A DNA stretch of 64,000 nucleotides from assembly GCA_030144965.1 (NCBI GenBank), contig JAMPUU010000026.1:310001-374000 (forward strand), in the 5' to 3' direction. Shown here piece after piece: positions 10,320 to 18,461 of this stretch; position 1 is the stretch's first letter, and every line of letters starts with the position of its first letter. A model generated the notes under the pieces. The model was not told where the DNA came from, made no database searches, and saw only the letters and a list, made by a program, of their open reading frames with translations. The stretch is from Nitrospira sp. BO4. GTDB lineage: Bacteria > Nitrospirota > Nitrospiria > Nitrospirales > Nitrospiraceae. The position numbers and the translations under genes were made by a program.

Positions 10320-10733
10320 ATGCTATCCATTTACAAATTCGCAGCTGTCCTATCGTGTAGTTTCCTGTTGTCCCTGAGTCTGTCACACGGAGCACGCGCC
10401 GAGCATTCACCAGGGCCCGGAGATGTCATGAAAACCGACTCCTTAACCGATGCTAAGAAATTTGGTTTCAAATCGGATGATGATAAGCAACAGAATACGG
10501 ACGATGGAAAAGGGAGCACCCGGGCGGGCGAAGGCAAGACAATCAAGGGCGAATTGTTTCGGGTGGAAGACGGAAATTATTTTGTCAAGGTCAAGGGAGG
10601 AAATGAGGTCCGATTACATACGGATAAGACAACCAAGATGGTGGGAGAAATTAGGAAAGGGGATCAGGTCGAGGCCAAGATCAATGACCAGGATCATGCC
10701 CTCTCAATTCGATCAATCCCCAGAAAGCCGTAA
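10320..10733 (+). CDS. Small secreted protein, paralogue B (KTIKGELxRVE family)
   Basis: A 137-residue protein with a signal peptide (hydrophobic VLSCSFLLSLSLS, cleavage near ARAEH), a charged Asp/Lys-rich linker (residues about 30-70) and a C-terminal domain. The domain reads KTIKGELFRVEDGNYFVKV, HTDKTTKM and IRKGDQVEAKINDQDHALSI. It aligns by eye with the gene at 9869. Upstream GAAAGAGG is a plausible ribosome site. Function unknown; a tandem duplicate of a periplasmic beta-domain protein is the simplest reading. Confidence 0.75.
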   Translation: MLSIYKFAAVLSCSFLLSLSLSHGARAEHSPGPGDVMKTDSLTDAKKFGFKSDDDKQQNTDDGKGSTRAGEGKTIKGELFRVEDGNYFVKVKGGNEVRLHTDKTTKMVGEIRKGDQVEAKINDQDHALSIRSIPRKP

Positions 10734-10787
10734 CGCAGCAGAGTTCATTAAATCCGAGTCGTATTAAGGACCAGCTATAGGTCCGCC

Positions 10788-11342
10788 ATGCTCACTGTTG
10801 CCCCTCGCTCTCGTTCCGGCATTGCGGGAGAATCGACCAATGATGAGGCCTATGGAGTCCTTCCAGGCGAAGATCGCCTCGTGAAAGACATCATGACCCG
10901 TGAAATAGCGAAGGCCGATACCTCCATTCTCATCAGACATGCGATTAAGATTATCCGAGATCAGAATGTCGCCGTCCTAATCGTTTGCCAAGATAACGAG
11001 CCGGTCTTCGCGCTGACGGAAGATGACGCGGCTCAGATCACCTTTGCGTGCGAAGATCGCGGTGAGACAACCACCATGCATGAACTGATCAACAGAAGTA
11101 TGGCAATTCGGTGTCGCGAGGATGCTATCTTGGCCGATGCCATACGTGCAATGGTCGACCATCGCGTCCGCCATGTTCCGGTGGTGGATGCGAAGCATAC
11201 CCTGGTTGGGGCGCTTTCGCTGGTGAATGCGGTAGGCGCTCTCACGCCGGATGCCGCGGCAATTTGGCTGGCGAAGATACAACATTGGTCGGACAAGGAT
11301 CGAGATGATGCTCTCAGTCTCCGGAGGTCAGAAGGGTATTAA
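10788..11342 (+). CDS. CBS-domain pair protein
   Basis: A 184-residue soluble protein made of two CBS motifs. The first follows VKDIMTREIAKADTS (about residues 35-90) and the second spans about 100-160, with VDHRVRHVPVVDAKHTLVGA. CBS pairs bind adenine nucleotides or similar ligands and usually regulate a partner. No effector domain is attached. The last 40 or so residues overlap a second short frame (11305-11532) in another phase. Sitting beside secreted small proteins and downstream of a signalling cluster, it may belong to a stress-response neighbourhood, but that is inference. Confidence 0.85.
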   Translation: MLTVAPRSRSGIAGESTNDEAYGVLPGEDRLVKDIMTREIAKADTSILIRHAIKIIRDQNVAVLIVCQDNEPVFALTEDDAAQITFACEDRGETTTMHELINRSMAIRCREDAILADAIRAMVDHRVRHVPVVDAKHTLVGALSLVNAVGALTPDAAAIWLAKIQHWSDKDRDDALSLRRSEGY

Positions 11343-11532
11343 GCTCAGGCGGGAAAGCCGTATGTTTACCGACATTGCCGTCGGTACTCCGGTTACGATC
11401 GTCCTGAACGACATGGGAGAGGTCATTGACGTCCATGTTGATAGCAAATCAGATGCGTCGCGTAACGGGTTGCATGATCCTGAGAAGGACAGCGCCCTGA
11501 AAGATTTCAGACACTTAGGCTCACCGGAGTAA
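11305..11532 (+). CDS. Short frame resembling the C-terminal part of the small secreted paralogues
   Basis: This frame overlaps the end of the CBS gene. From the ATG at 11305 it encodes about 75 residues. The central part, RRESRMFTDIAVGTPVTIVL followed by NDMGEVIDVHVD, follows the same pattern as GDxVEAKVDDxGHAISF in the genes at 9869 and 10320. There is no signal peptide in this frame. Alternative starts are 11308 and 11362. It may be a real small gene, or a degraded paralogue whose 5' part was lost when it met the CBS gene. Confidence 0.4.
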   Translation: MMLSVSGGQKGIKLRRESRMFTDIAVGTPVTIVLNDMGEVIDVHVDSKSDASRNGLHDPEKDSALKDFRHLGSPE

Positions 11533-11756
11533 TCGTCGACTCATGTGTGGGCGGCTGTAGCGTTGATGTAGAGACGGACGAAAAACTCAGAATTTGAGAG
11601 CCGTTAGTCCCCATGTTCTGGGGATAACCTTGTGAACAAGTCGAGTCGGGCACGAGAATCGCTGCGAACAATGCTATTGCCTGACACACTGCCTACTTTT
11701 TAGGCGTCTGCAGTTTCAGGATCAGACCGCAACTAATTGTGGCAGGCTCGTACCTC

Positions 11757-13697
11757 TCATGTCGCCTTCGCTCGGTTGGACCACAACCCACCTGCGATTA
11801 ACGCCAGCGTCAGCGCTTGCAGCACGAGGCTCTGCGCGGTTGGGTGGACGCCCAGTAACGGCAGCGAAATGAAACGCACCGTCGTCGTCTCGAGTACTCC
11901 TGCTTCCTGCAGCGCCGCAACGCCGTTACCGACAAAGACCACAGCCATCAGCGCCAGAAGGATCGAGGAGACCGTGAAAAACGGTCCGATCGGCAAACGC
12001 ACGCTGTAGCGAAGGATTGCGCCGCCGAGCAATACCAACAGTAGCGCCGCCGCGGCGATGCCCCAGACCACCGCACTATGCCCGTCGGCACCGACCTGGG
12101 ACCACAGTGTTTCGTAGAACAGAATCACCTCGAAGATCTCGCGGTACACGACGAGGAACGAGACGCCGGCCATCGTCCATAGCGTGCGCTTGCCTAGCGC
12201 AACACTGACCTGTTCGCGGATGAATCGGTTCCAGGCTTGCGCGTTCGAGCGGCTGTGCAACCACCACCCCACGTAGAGCAGCATGGCAGCGGCCAGCAAT
12301 GCCGTAATGCCTTCGGTTAGTTCGCGGCTGGCGCCCGAGATGTTCAGTGTGTAGCTGGCTATGGCCCATGTAATCCCGCCTAACACCACGGCTCCGATCC
12401 AACCTGTATGAATGTAAGGTAAGGCATCATGCCGCTTAGTCTTGACGGCGAAGGCCACGATGGCTGACACCACCAGGATCGACTCCAATCCTTCACGTAA
12501 CAGGATCACAAGAGAACTCGCGAAGGCCGCATTCGGTGACAGAGTACTGCCGGAGAGCGCAGCATCGGCGCGGTCGAGCAGCGCGATGACTTTTATCGAC
12601 TGCGCGGTCACTGCGTCGGACGATTTACCTTCGCCGATGGCTGCCCGTAGCGCGATCATCTCACGCTCGGTTTCCAAGCGCAGCGGCGAGTCCACGTGGT
12701 CCAGTGTTTTTTCGACCAGTTCGAACCCTTCCAGGTAGGCCGCGATCGCTAAACGCCGCGCAGCGTCTCGATCGCCCTGCGCATAGGACCGTGATGCCTC
12801 TTCGAGCTTGGAGCGTGAGAAGGCCAGGGGTGTCTGGGCACTGGCCTGTAGCGCATCCGGATGCTGCGTCAGATAGGCGCGCACGGCGTCCATTGTCGAG
12901 CCGGCGGCGGCCTGTTCCGCAGGGGCCTTTATCACGAGGGTGCGAAGGCTATCGAACGCTGCGTTGCTCTCGCCCTGCTGCCACAAGGCCTCGCCCTTCG
13001 CCACCGCTTTCGAGTCGGCTCGCAGGCTGCCGACAAAGAAGGCCAATGCCCAGCGATCGGTCTCGGAAAATTCAGTGAAGGCGCGCATCGGTGTGCCGCC
13101 CACGCCAAGCGTGATGGTGTTGTAGAGGCCGTACAGACTGCGCTGGCGCATGCGCGCCTCGTCGTGAAAATCGCTGGGCGCTGGTTCCAGCCCCTTGGCC
13201 AGTGGCCCATCTCCGCGGCCTTGCGCCCCGTGGCACGCGGCGCAGTGCTGCGCGAACATCTTCCCGCCCTGCTGGAGATCAGGAGCGCGCCGTGGTGCCA
13301 CGCTCAGCTTCCATGCCTGGATCACGTCGAGGCGGAGCCGGCCGGCGAGCGCAGAAATCTCGCTGCCCGATGCCTTGGCCTCAATCTGCGCGAGCAGTCT
13401 GCTGGCGTGCTGGAGCAGCGCAGGCTGTTCGGGCACGTTGGGGAGCTTGCCGAGAAGTGTGATGGCTTGAACGGCAAAATCGCGTTGCTCCGCGTACTCA
13501 TCGGCGTTGAACACCTTGCCGTCTTGCACGGCGTCCGGGTAGTCCACAGCGACATAATCGAGCATGTGGACGACGGTCTGTGCCCGCTCATCGTCAGCCG
13601 GTGACGCGATCGCCATGTTGAGTGGGCCCACGGTCAACAAGACCATGGCCAGCCACCATGGGAGCGTGTTTGGCAAGGAGATATGTCTGGATTTCAT
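11757..13697 (-). CDS. FTR1-family iron permease fused to a c-type cytochrome domain
   Basis: A 646-residue protein. A signal or anchor segment (about 12-30) leads a periplasmic region containing one c-type haem site (CAACH, 152-156) with a likely distal Met in GGTPM (Met204). From about residue 392 there is an FTR1-type membrane domain with several helices and the two family motifs REGLE (401-405) and REIFE (519-523), which coordinate iron during transport. In related systems a cytochrome part is thought to handle iron redox during import. It stands alone with no EfeO/EfeB homologue beside it. No clear Fur box was found upstream. Confidence 0.9.
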   Translation of the reverse strand: MKSRHISLPNTLPWWLAMVLLTVGPLNMAIASPADDERAQTVVHMLDYVAVDYPDAVQDGKVFNADEYAEQRDFAVQAITLLGKLPNVPEQPALLQHASRLLAQIEAKASGSEISALAGRLRLDVIQAWKLSVAPRRAPDLQQGGKMFAQHCAACHGAQGRGDGPLAKGLEPAPSDFHDEARMRQRSLYGLYNTITLGVGGTPMRAFTEFSETDRWALAFFVGSLRADSKAVAKGEALWQQGESNAAFDSLRTLVIKAPAEQAAAGSTMDAVRAYLTQHPDALQASAQTPLAFSRSKLEEASRSYAQGDRDAARRLAIAAYLEGFELVEKTLDHVDSPLRLETEREMIALRAAIGEGKSSDAVTAQSIKVIALLDRADAALSGSTLSPNAAFASSLVILLREGLESILVVSAIVAFAVKTKRHDALPYIHTGWIGAVVLGGITWAIASYTLNISGASRELTEGITALLAAAMLLYVGWWLHSRSNAQAWNRFIREQVSVALGKRTLWTMAGVSFLVVYREIFEVILFYETLWSQVGADGHSAVVWGIAAAALLLVLLGGAILRYSVRLPIGPFFTVSSILLALMAVVFVGNGVAALQEAGVLETTTVRFISLPLLGVHPTAQSLVLQALTLALIAGGLWSNRAKAT

Positions 13698-14067
13698 TGG
13701 GTCTCGACTTTCTACGCGCTTGGGCCTCTTTGGGTTACATACAGACTACATGTCGATCACGGCCCCTCCGAGGTCTGAAAACGGCAGTGAGCTGAAAGGT
13801 ATTTGTAAATAGGATCTTATGCGGGCCAGAGCAATGTCAGGGTTCCCACAAGCCCAGCGAAGACTCACGTCATGACTCTATAGGCTGCTGTGCCGCCAGC
13901 TGTACTCCATCTTCAGGACGCCACGAACAAAGTGATAAATGATAGCCAAACACCGAGGCCGGTGTCCACCGAACGGATACAGAAAAACCATGTCACGTAT
14001 ATAGATGGAGACCCTCGAAACCTGTTATGGTTTTGTCATTTGGATTCTCCGGATTCATGGAGGGAGT
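13698..14067. other. Divergent intergenic region between FTR1 and SDR genes
   Basis: These 370 bp contain no gene with coding character. They must hold the promoters of both neighbours. I looked for a Fur-type GATAATGATAATCATTATC site for the iron permease and saw none. A GGAGGGAG Shine-Dalgarno at about 14058-14066 belongs to the SDR gene. Confidence 0.5.
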
Positions 14068-14931
14068 ATGCCTAGCGGGGACAATCGGGCGGTGGTCATC
14101 ACCGGAGCGTCCACGGGAATTGGAGCGGCTTGTGCCCATCATCTTGATCGACTAGGGTTTAAGGTGTTTGCAGGAGTGAGGAGGTCCGAGGATGGCGCGG
14201 CCCTTCAAAAGGAAAGTTCAGATCGGCTCGTGCCGATTGAGTTGGATGTGACAGACCTCTCGACCATTGAAAAAGCTCAACTGTTAGTTTCACGATCAGT
14301 TGCAAGCACTGGACTGTTTGGCCTAATCAACAATGCCGGTATTGCGATCGTTGGGCCCGTGGAAGCTGTCCCCATCCCGGACCTCCGACAGCAGCTCGAT
14401 GTCAACGTCATCGGGCAGGTCGCCGTCACCCAAGCGTTTCTTCCATTGATCAGACAGGCGCGAGGACGAATCGTCAACATGGGTTCGATCGCCGGACTCT
14501 CAACTATGCCGCTCATGGGACCCTATTCGGCATCAAAGTTCGCGCTGGAAGCGATTACCGATGCGCTCCGCTTGGAGGTCCGGCAATGGGGCATTCATGT
14601 CTCCATCATCGAGCCGGGTGCGATTGCGACGCCTATTTGGAACAAGTCGGCGATCGAAGCGGCAGAACGAGAAGCGGGAATAGAAAGCGAGCTTCGCGCT
14701 CTTTATAAACCGATGGTCGCTGCGGTGCGAAAGGTTGTCGGACAAGCCTCAAAGCGCGCGATCGCCCCGGAGGCCGTCACAAAGGCGGTTGAAGCGGCGT
14801 TGACGGCACCTTCTCCAAGAACACGGTATCTCGTCGGAACGGACGCGAAGTTCCGCGCACTCATGGCCAATGTGTTGCCTGACCGCATTTCGGACCGGCT
14901 CTTGACCTGGGTCCTCAAACTGCCTCATTGA
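14068..14931 (+). CDS. Short-chain dehydrogenase/reductase
   Basis: A 287-residue classical SDR: NAD(P)-binding GASTGIG (13-19), NNAG, and a catalytic Ser140 / Tyr153-x3-Lys157 set (YSASK). Substrate residues are not conserved enough to name a substrate; the type resembles broad-specificity retinol/steroid-like SDRs. The ATG at 14068 is chosen because a GGAGGGAG site is directly upstream and the frame then starts just before the Rossmann fold. An upstream in-frame ATG at 14005 would add an unlikely 21 residues. Its 3' end overlaps the convergent barrel-like gene by 7 bp. Confidence 0.9.
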   Translation: MPSGDNRAVVITGASTGIGAACAHHLDRLGFKVFAGVRRSEDGAALQKESSDRLVPIELDVTDLSTIEKAQLLVSRSVASTGLFGLINNAGIAIVGPVEAVPIPDLRQQLDVNVIGQVAVTQAFLPLIRQARGRIVNMGSIAGLSTMPLMGPYSASKFALEAITDALRLEVRQWGIHVSIIEPGAIATPIWNKSAIEAAEREAGIESELRALYKPMVAAVRKVVGQASKRAIAPEAVTKAVEAALTAPSPRTRYLVGTDAKFRALMANVLPDRISDRLLTWVLKLPH

Positions 14932-15839
14932 ACGGTTGAGGCTGGTTTTCTCACCCCGATGCCGAGCTGTCGTTTCGAAATGTCAAAGGAGAAACGGAGT
15001 TGGACCGCGAGGTATTTTTGGACCAACCCTTCTCGGTCCAATGGCTGGTCCTGTTCATGATACACGGCTAATTCCACGTTCTGCCAGCGCGCGGCGAGTC
15101 CGATGATCCAATCCAATTCCGTTGGATTGACCGCGTTGGCGGCCTGCCGGTCTGTAAACACATTCACGTCGCCATACAGCACGATCTTGTTCTTATAGAG
15201 GTCCAGGTCGGCATGCGCGACATACCGAAAGAGAGCCCGACCGGTATTGTCAGGCCTCGCGAAGTAGTTGTTGTTATGAAAGAGCCATCCTGCCCCGGCA
15301 TAGACAGACAGGTTTTGATTTGGAAAGTGACGTTGCCATCCCGGAAGATCCTGGACCGCCTGGAATTTGGCCGTCACGAGTCCATCGCCATATTCCTGCG
15401 TGACGCCTTTGCGATCGATGGGTACATCACGCTCATACTGCAGACGCCAGTTGAAATGGCCAAGTACACCGGTTAGGGCATAGGTGCCGTCCCATTCGCT
15501 CAGCTCAATCCAGCCGTTGGTGCGGTCAGAGAAGAAGTTCTGATCCGTATAAAAGGTGAGATATTGCTTATAGAGATCGGTTTCCAGATGAAGCATGTGG
15601 CGTAAGCCCACAAGGCCCGTGTTATCCGGTCTGGCGGCAAAGGAGGGGTTTGAAGCGAATACACCGGTGAGGAGATAGCCGGCGAAGAGCGATTCTTCCG
15701 CGTCTCGACCGTTCGCGTCCTCCAAAGAGGGAAGCGGGCGTCCGTATTTTTCCAATGCCGGCGCATCACTTGGCCAGATGATGAAGCTCAAAAAAAGAGC
15801 ATGAGGAATGAATAATGCCCAGCTTCGCGTGAGACTCAT
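14925..15839 (-). CDS. Predicted outer-membrane beta-barrel protein with internal duplication
   Basis: A 304-residue protein with a signal peptide (hydrophobic LFIPHALFLSFIIW, cleavage near APALE) and a mature part rich in alternating aromatic strands. It ends RFSFDISKRQLGIGVRK, typical of barrel-like proteins. Two halves are homologous: ARPDNTG occurs at 69-75 and again at 194-200, each followed by a DLYK and a DxNxFxDR motif. DVPIDRKG (138) matches DQPLDREG (264). The offset is 125-126 residues throughout, so the protein arose by internal duplication. The function is not recognised. Confidence 0.7.
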   Translation of the reverse strand: MSLTRSWALFIPHALFLSFIIWPSDAPALEKYGRPLPSLEDANGRDAEESLFAGYLLTGVFASNPSFAARPDNTGLVGLRHMLHLETDLYKQYLTFYTDQNFFSDRTNGWIELSEWDGTYALTGVLGHFNWRLQYERDVPIDRKGVTQEYGDGLVTAKFQAVQDLPGWQRHFPNQNLSVYAGAGWLFHNNNYFARPDNTGRALFRYVAHADLDLYKNKIVLYGDVNVFTDRQAANAVNPTELDWIIGLAARWQNVELAVYHEQDQPLDREGLVQKYLAVQLRFSFDISKRQLGIGVRKPASTVQ

Positions 15840-15911
15840 GGTTTCAAACGATGGCCGATTTCCGATTTCGGGCTACGGAGAAAAGCGACTGAATGTGGAC
15901 GTTGACGGATG

Positions 15912-16301
15912 CTACGGTATACAGGGCTCAAAAATTTCTTCGCAATCATTGGAGGCGTCAAAGGTTGGAGGAACAAAACGGTAATGCACATCAACGATCC
16001 GGTCATCGGCCAGAATAACCGTGGCCCAGCAGCCATGGCGAATAGTGGCAAAGCTGCTTTTCCCAACCGGCCGTGATTCTTCGAGAATCGGAGCCTCTCG
16101 ATAGTATCGAAGGAATGTCCACTGGTCTTCGGTTCGCTCCTCCACGGGCTTGCCCGCGCAGGAAAGGATCTTCGACTTGGATTGTCCGACCATCTGCTGT
16201 TGATTCGGATATTCCCTCACTTGTGCGAGGGGACTGCAACCCATCAACAATAACATTCCAAAGAGTGCCGGTGTGAGCACGCACAGATACAACCTGTTCA
16301 T
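15912..16301 (-). CDS. Small lipoprotein of unknown function
   Basis: From the ATG at 16301 (an upstream in-frame ATG at 16337 is less likely) it encodes about 129 residues. It starts MNRLYLCVL with a hydrophobic stretch and the lipobox LLMGC, so it is probably lipid-anchored. The mature part has the pattern SKSKILSCAGKPVEERTEDQ, reminiscent of SmpA/OmlA-type small outer-membrane lipoproteins where a short motif begins GxSKxxVxxxxGxP. Four further cysteines (HGCW, NDCEE, PCIP and SCAG) could form disulphides. Function not established. Confidence 0.65.
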   Translation of the reverse strand: MNRLYLCVLTPALFGMLLLMGCSPLAQVREYPNQQQMVGQSKSKILSCAGKPVEERTEDQWTFLRYYREAPILEESRPVGKSSFATIRHGCWATVILADDRIVDVHYRFVPPTFDASNDCEEIFEPCIP

Positions 16302-16384
16302 GAAAACCCATTGTATGCGCTGAATCGGAAAATGCAATCGCCTGAGATGGAGGTATGAAGGTTGGAAGAAACCAAGGGGCTCGA

Positions 16385-16831
16385 TCAGCCGACGAGATCA
16401 GGGTTCAACCGGGTCAGAGGCGTGACGGAGAGGGCCTTGATCTCATTGTAGACGATCGTACGGCCCACTTGGCGGAGGCGGCTGAAGACACCTTCCACGA
16501 TGACCTGGTCACCTTCACGGACCTCCAGCTGACCGAGGCTGACGACTTTCAACGTTCCGGCATGGTCTTGCAACAGAAATCCATAAGCAGGCTGCCCTTG
16601 ACGATTGGTAGCTAGCTGCACGTTCATGACTTTTCCGGTGACCACGACATCTTGACGGTCGTAGAGCTCAGGATGTGCCAAGAGCTCCGATATCTCAATC
16701 AAGCTGACGGCCATTGCCGGACTCGCGGTGCCGAGCATCACAGTAGAGAACGAATAGATGGGCAAGAAAAGAAGAAAGACGACCGCCCATGCGGGAAGAG
16801 ACTGTCGGATGGTAGGCTGCGTCGTCATCAT
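16385..16831 (-). CDS. Secreted OB-fold (tRNA-anti-like) protein
   Basis: A 148-residue protein with a signal peptide (VVFLLFLPIYSFSTVML to near SPAMA). A single domain follows with the OB-fold pattern DVVVTGKVMN, FLLQDHAGTLKVVSL and GDQVIVEGVF. It resembles nucleic-acid-binding-type OB domains found in secreted proteins, where they often do not bind nucleic acid. The start at 16831 is preferred over an in-frame ATG at 16885 because a good promoter (16841-16868) lies between them. That leaves almost no leader. The gene ahead (16879) ends 47 bp upstream on the same strand. Confidence 0.7.
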   Translation of the reverse strand: MMTTQPTIRQSLPAWAVVFLLFLPIYSFSTVMLGTASPAMAVSLIEISELLAHPELYDRQDVVVTGKVMNVQLATNRQGQPAYGFLLQDHAGTLKVVSLGQLEVREGDQVIVEGVFSRLRQVGRTIVYNEIKALSVTPLTRLNPDLVG

Positions 16832-16840
16832 TGATGTGCA

Positions 16841-16868
16841 ATTATACCGAACTGCCGGCGATTGGCAA
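16841..16868 (-). promoter_or_regulatory. Sigma70-like promoter of the OB-fold gene
   Basis: On the minus strand TTGCCA (16868-16863) is followed after 16 nt by a perfect TATAAT (16846-16841). The predicted transcription start is within a few bases of the ATG at 16831, implying a leaderless or nearly leaderless message. Confidence 0.55.
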
Positions 16869-16878
16869 GGCTGAAAGT

Positions 16879-18063
16879 TTACCATTTATCGGAGGCCCTG
16901 CCGCTGACGTCCTCTCCAAAAAAGTTGTGAAGAATATGCCGCTGTAAGTCGGTCAGTTCACCTTGAGCCGCTTCACCTGCTCGTGAGGGGAGGGCATCGG
17001 ACTCCTTGGGTGCCGGCGCCGAACGCTTCAGTAACTCTTCATCGAGCGCCTCGTCGCTCGTATCCACGTCATGTTGGATAGATACTAGTCGTTGGAGTCC
17101 AAACAATGTTCTGGTCGTTTCGGTATGTACGGCGTTGGAACTGGCTCCGTAGACGAGCGAATTCCACAATTTCGTCTCCGCCGATTCGGGTATACGAACC
17201 ATCGTGTAGATTCCCAGTTTTTCGATCAAGGCGGTCTCCGTCCCTTCGAGCCCATCATAGGTGGCGATCGATCGTTCGATGGGAGTATGGGAGAGCACGC
17301 GCATGGTCTCCTTCCACATGTCCGGTGAAGGAATATGGGGGTCGGCTGCGTGAGATCCGGAACATTTGGCTTGGATGGCGAGCAAGTATTGAGACAGAAA
17401 TTTTACCTTCCTGGCCGCGAGGGTACCGGCTGGAATGCCCCAGATATGGCCGATCTCATGGTCCTGGAGAGTCGTCTGATCGGACGTCTGGCGTTCACGT
17501 TCCGCAAGAGAGAGGCGTTTTCTGAACCGTTCGGCAAAGCGAAGCTGGGTCTGCATCTCGACGACCAAACGGTGTTTCTGGTATTCCTCCGCACTGATTT
17601 CGTTCTTGTCCCAAGCTTCGTCCAACAGCCGCAATGTCGTCGATGGAACGGCAGAACGAGCGCGTGCCTTGAAGTCTTCAATTCTATCGGCAGGAACTCC
17701 ACGAGCCGCAAGAAGTGCGGCGGCCCGAGCGGCAAGCGCGTCCGCCGTGCGGATAAAATTCTGAAGGGCGACACATTGGAGCCACGTCCGTTCTCGGCGA
17801 AGTCGAACCCGCTTGCGGTACTCGTTCCGTCGATCGATCATTGCCGTGATCGACTCCTGGGTCATCGTGGTGACAGGTTTTTTCCCCGAGACACACCGAG
17901 GATCCGGTCGATCTGCGACCATGAACAGAATTTCGTCGTGTGTGACATCGAGAGACTGCAACAGCAAAAGCCTAAGAATAATGCGGCCTTGTATCGGCAA
18001 GCCCGCAATAATCTCTTCAATCATCTCTGTGGTAAGAGGCGGCGAGATCAGTGCTGGTGTCAT
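16879..18063 (-). CDS. Conserved-looking protein of unknown function
   Basis: A 394-residue soluble protein that I do not recognise. The N-terminal 60 residues are hydrophobic-helical (IIAGLPIQGRIILRLLLLQS). The central part is strongly helical and Arg/Ala/Glu-rich (residues about 75-215). The C-terminal third is mixed, with an acidic tail (TSDEALDEELLKRS). No signal peptide, transmembrane segment or catalytic motif is evident. It sits 89 bp downstream of a 73-residue gene on the same strand, and the two may form a unit. A 249-residue frame on the opposite strand (17335-18084) is judged a shadow. Confidence 0.6.
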   Translation of the reverse strand: MTPALISPPLTTEMIEEIIAGLPIQGRIILRLLLLQSLDVTHDEILFMVADRPDPRCVSGKKPVTTMTQESITAMIDRRNEYRKRVRLRRERTWLQCVALQNFIRTADALAARAAALLAARGVPADRIEDFKARARSAVPSTTLRLLDEAWDKNEISAEEYQKHRLVVEMQTQLRFAERFRKRLSLAERERQTSDQTTLQDHEIGHIWGIPAGTLAARKVKFLSQYLLAIQAKCSGSHAADPHIPSPDMWKETMRVLSHTPIERSIATYDGLEGTETALIEKLGIYTMVRIPESAETKLWNSLVYGASSNAVHTETTRTLFGLQRLVSIQHDVDTSDEALDEELLKRSAPAPKESDALPSRAGEAAQGELTDLQRHILHNFFGEDVSGRASDKW

Positions 18064-18152
18064 GGTTTCCCGATCAGGTCGTGAAGGTCCAGTTGTTGGA
18101 TGAGGCGGGGATGTACTGCACTTCTCTGGCCCATGGCTTCCAGTCTGCGGTG

Positions 18153-18374
18153 CTAGGCGGTCCCGGCCCGCTGCTGTTGATGCTGTTCAAGTTGAAGCGC
18201 AACGTATTCACGAACATCCTGAACGGTGCCGCTGATGAACATTTCTCTCGGGATTTCTACCCGCACAAGCCGTGAAGGATCGATGCCGCGTTCTTGGGCG
18301 TAATGTTCATCGATGTAAAGGCTCAGAGAGCCGTCAGGAAAACGTAGGGCATAGAGAGCGGTTGTATCAGCCAT
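18153..18374 (-). CDS. Small protein of unknown function (73 residues)
   Basis: A 73-residue protein starting MADTTALYALRFPDGSLSLY, with no signal peptide. It is predicted to be a short beta-hairpin followed by a helix (VQDVREYVALQLEQHQQQ). A good AGGAAGGA ribosome site lies upstream of the ATG. It precedes the unknown 394-residue gene with the same orientation, so the two may be co-transcribed. No known family recognised. Confidence 0.55.
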   Translation of the reverse strand: MADTTALYALRFPDGSLSLYIDEHYAQERGIDPSRLVRVEIPREMFISGTVQDVREYVALQLEQHQQQRAGTA

Positions 18375-18461
18375 GCGAGGTCCTTCCTATCATCATGGTA
18401 CCTCGTAGAGGTAACACAGGGCTCGTCAGGCTGTCAAAGTTGGCCTTCCGTGTGCGATCCC

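Noticed and set aside
11507..11689. 60-codon minus-strand frame between the CBS region and FTR1
   Set aside because: No ribosome site, no domain and biased composition; the gap (about 11533-11756) shows only short imperfect hairpins such as GCCTACTTTTTAGGC.
12861..13604. 247-codon plus-strand frame opposite the FTR1 gene
   Set aside because: It is antisense to a well-supported FTR1/cytochrome c gene whose motifs explain the region; its translation shows no domain.
13698..14067. Fur box for the iron permease
   Set aside because: No sequence close to the GATAATGATAATCATTATC consensus was seen in the divergent region.
17335..18084. 249-codon plus-strand frame opposite the unknown 394-residue gene
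   Set aside because: The minus-strand protein has a more natural composition and joins a same-strand neighbour; the plus-strand frame has no Shine-Dalgarno or domain.
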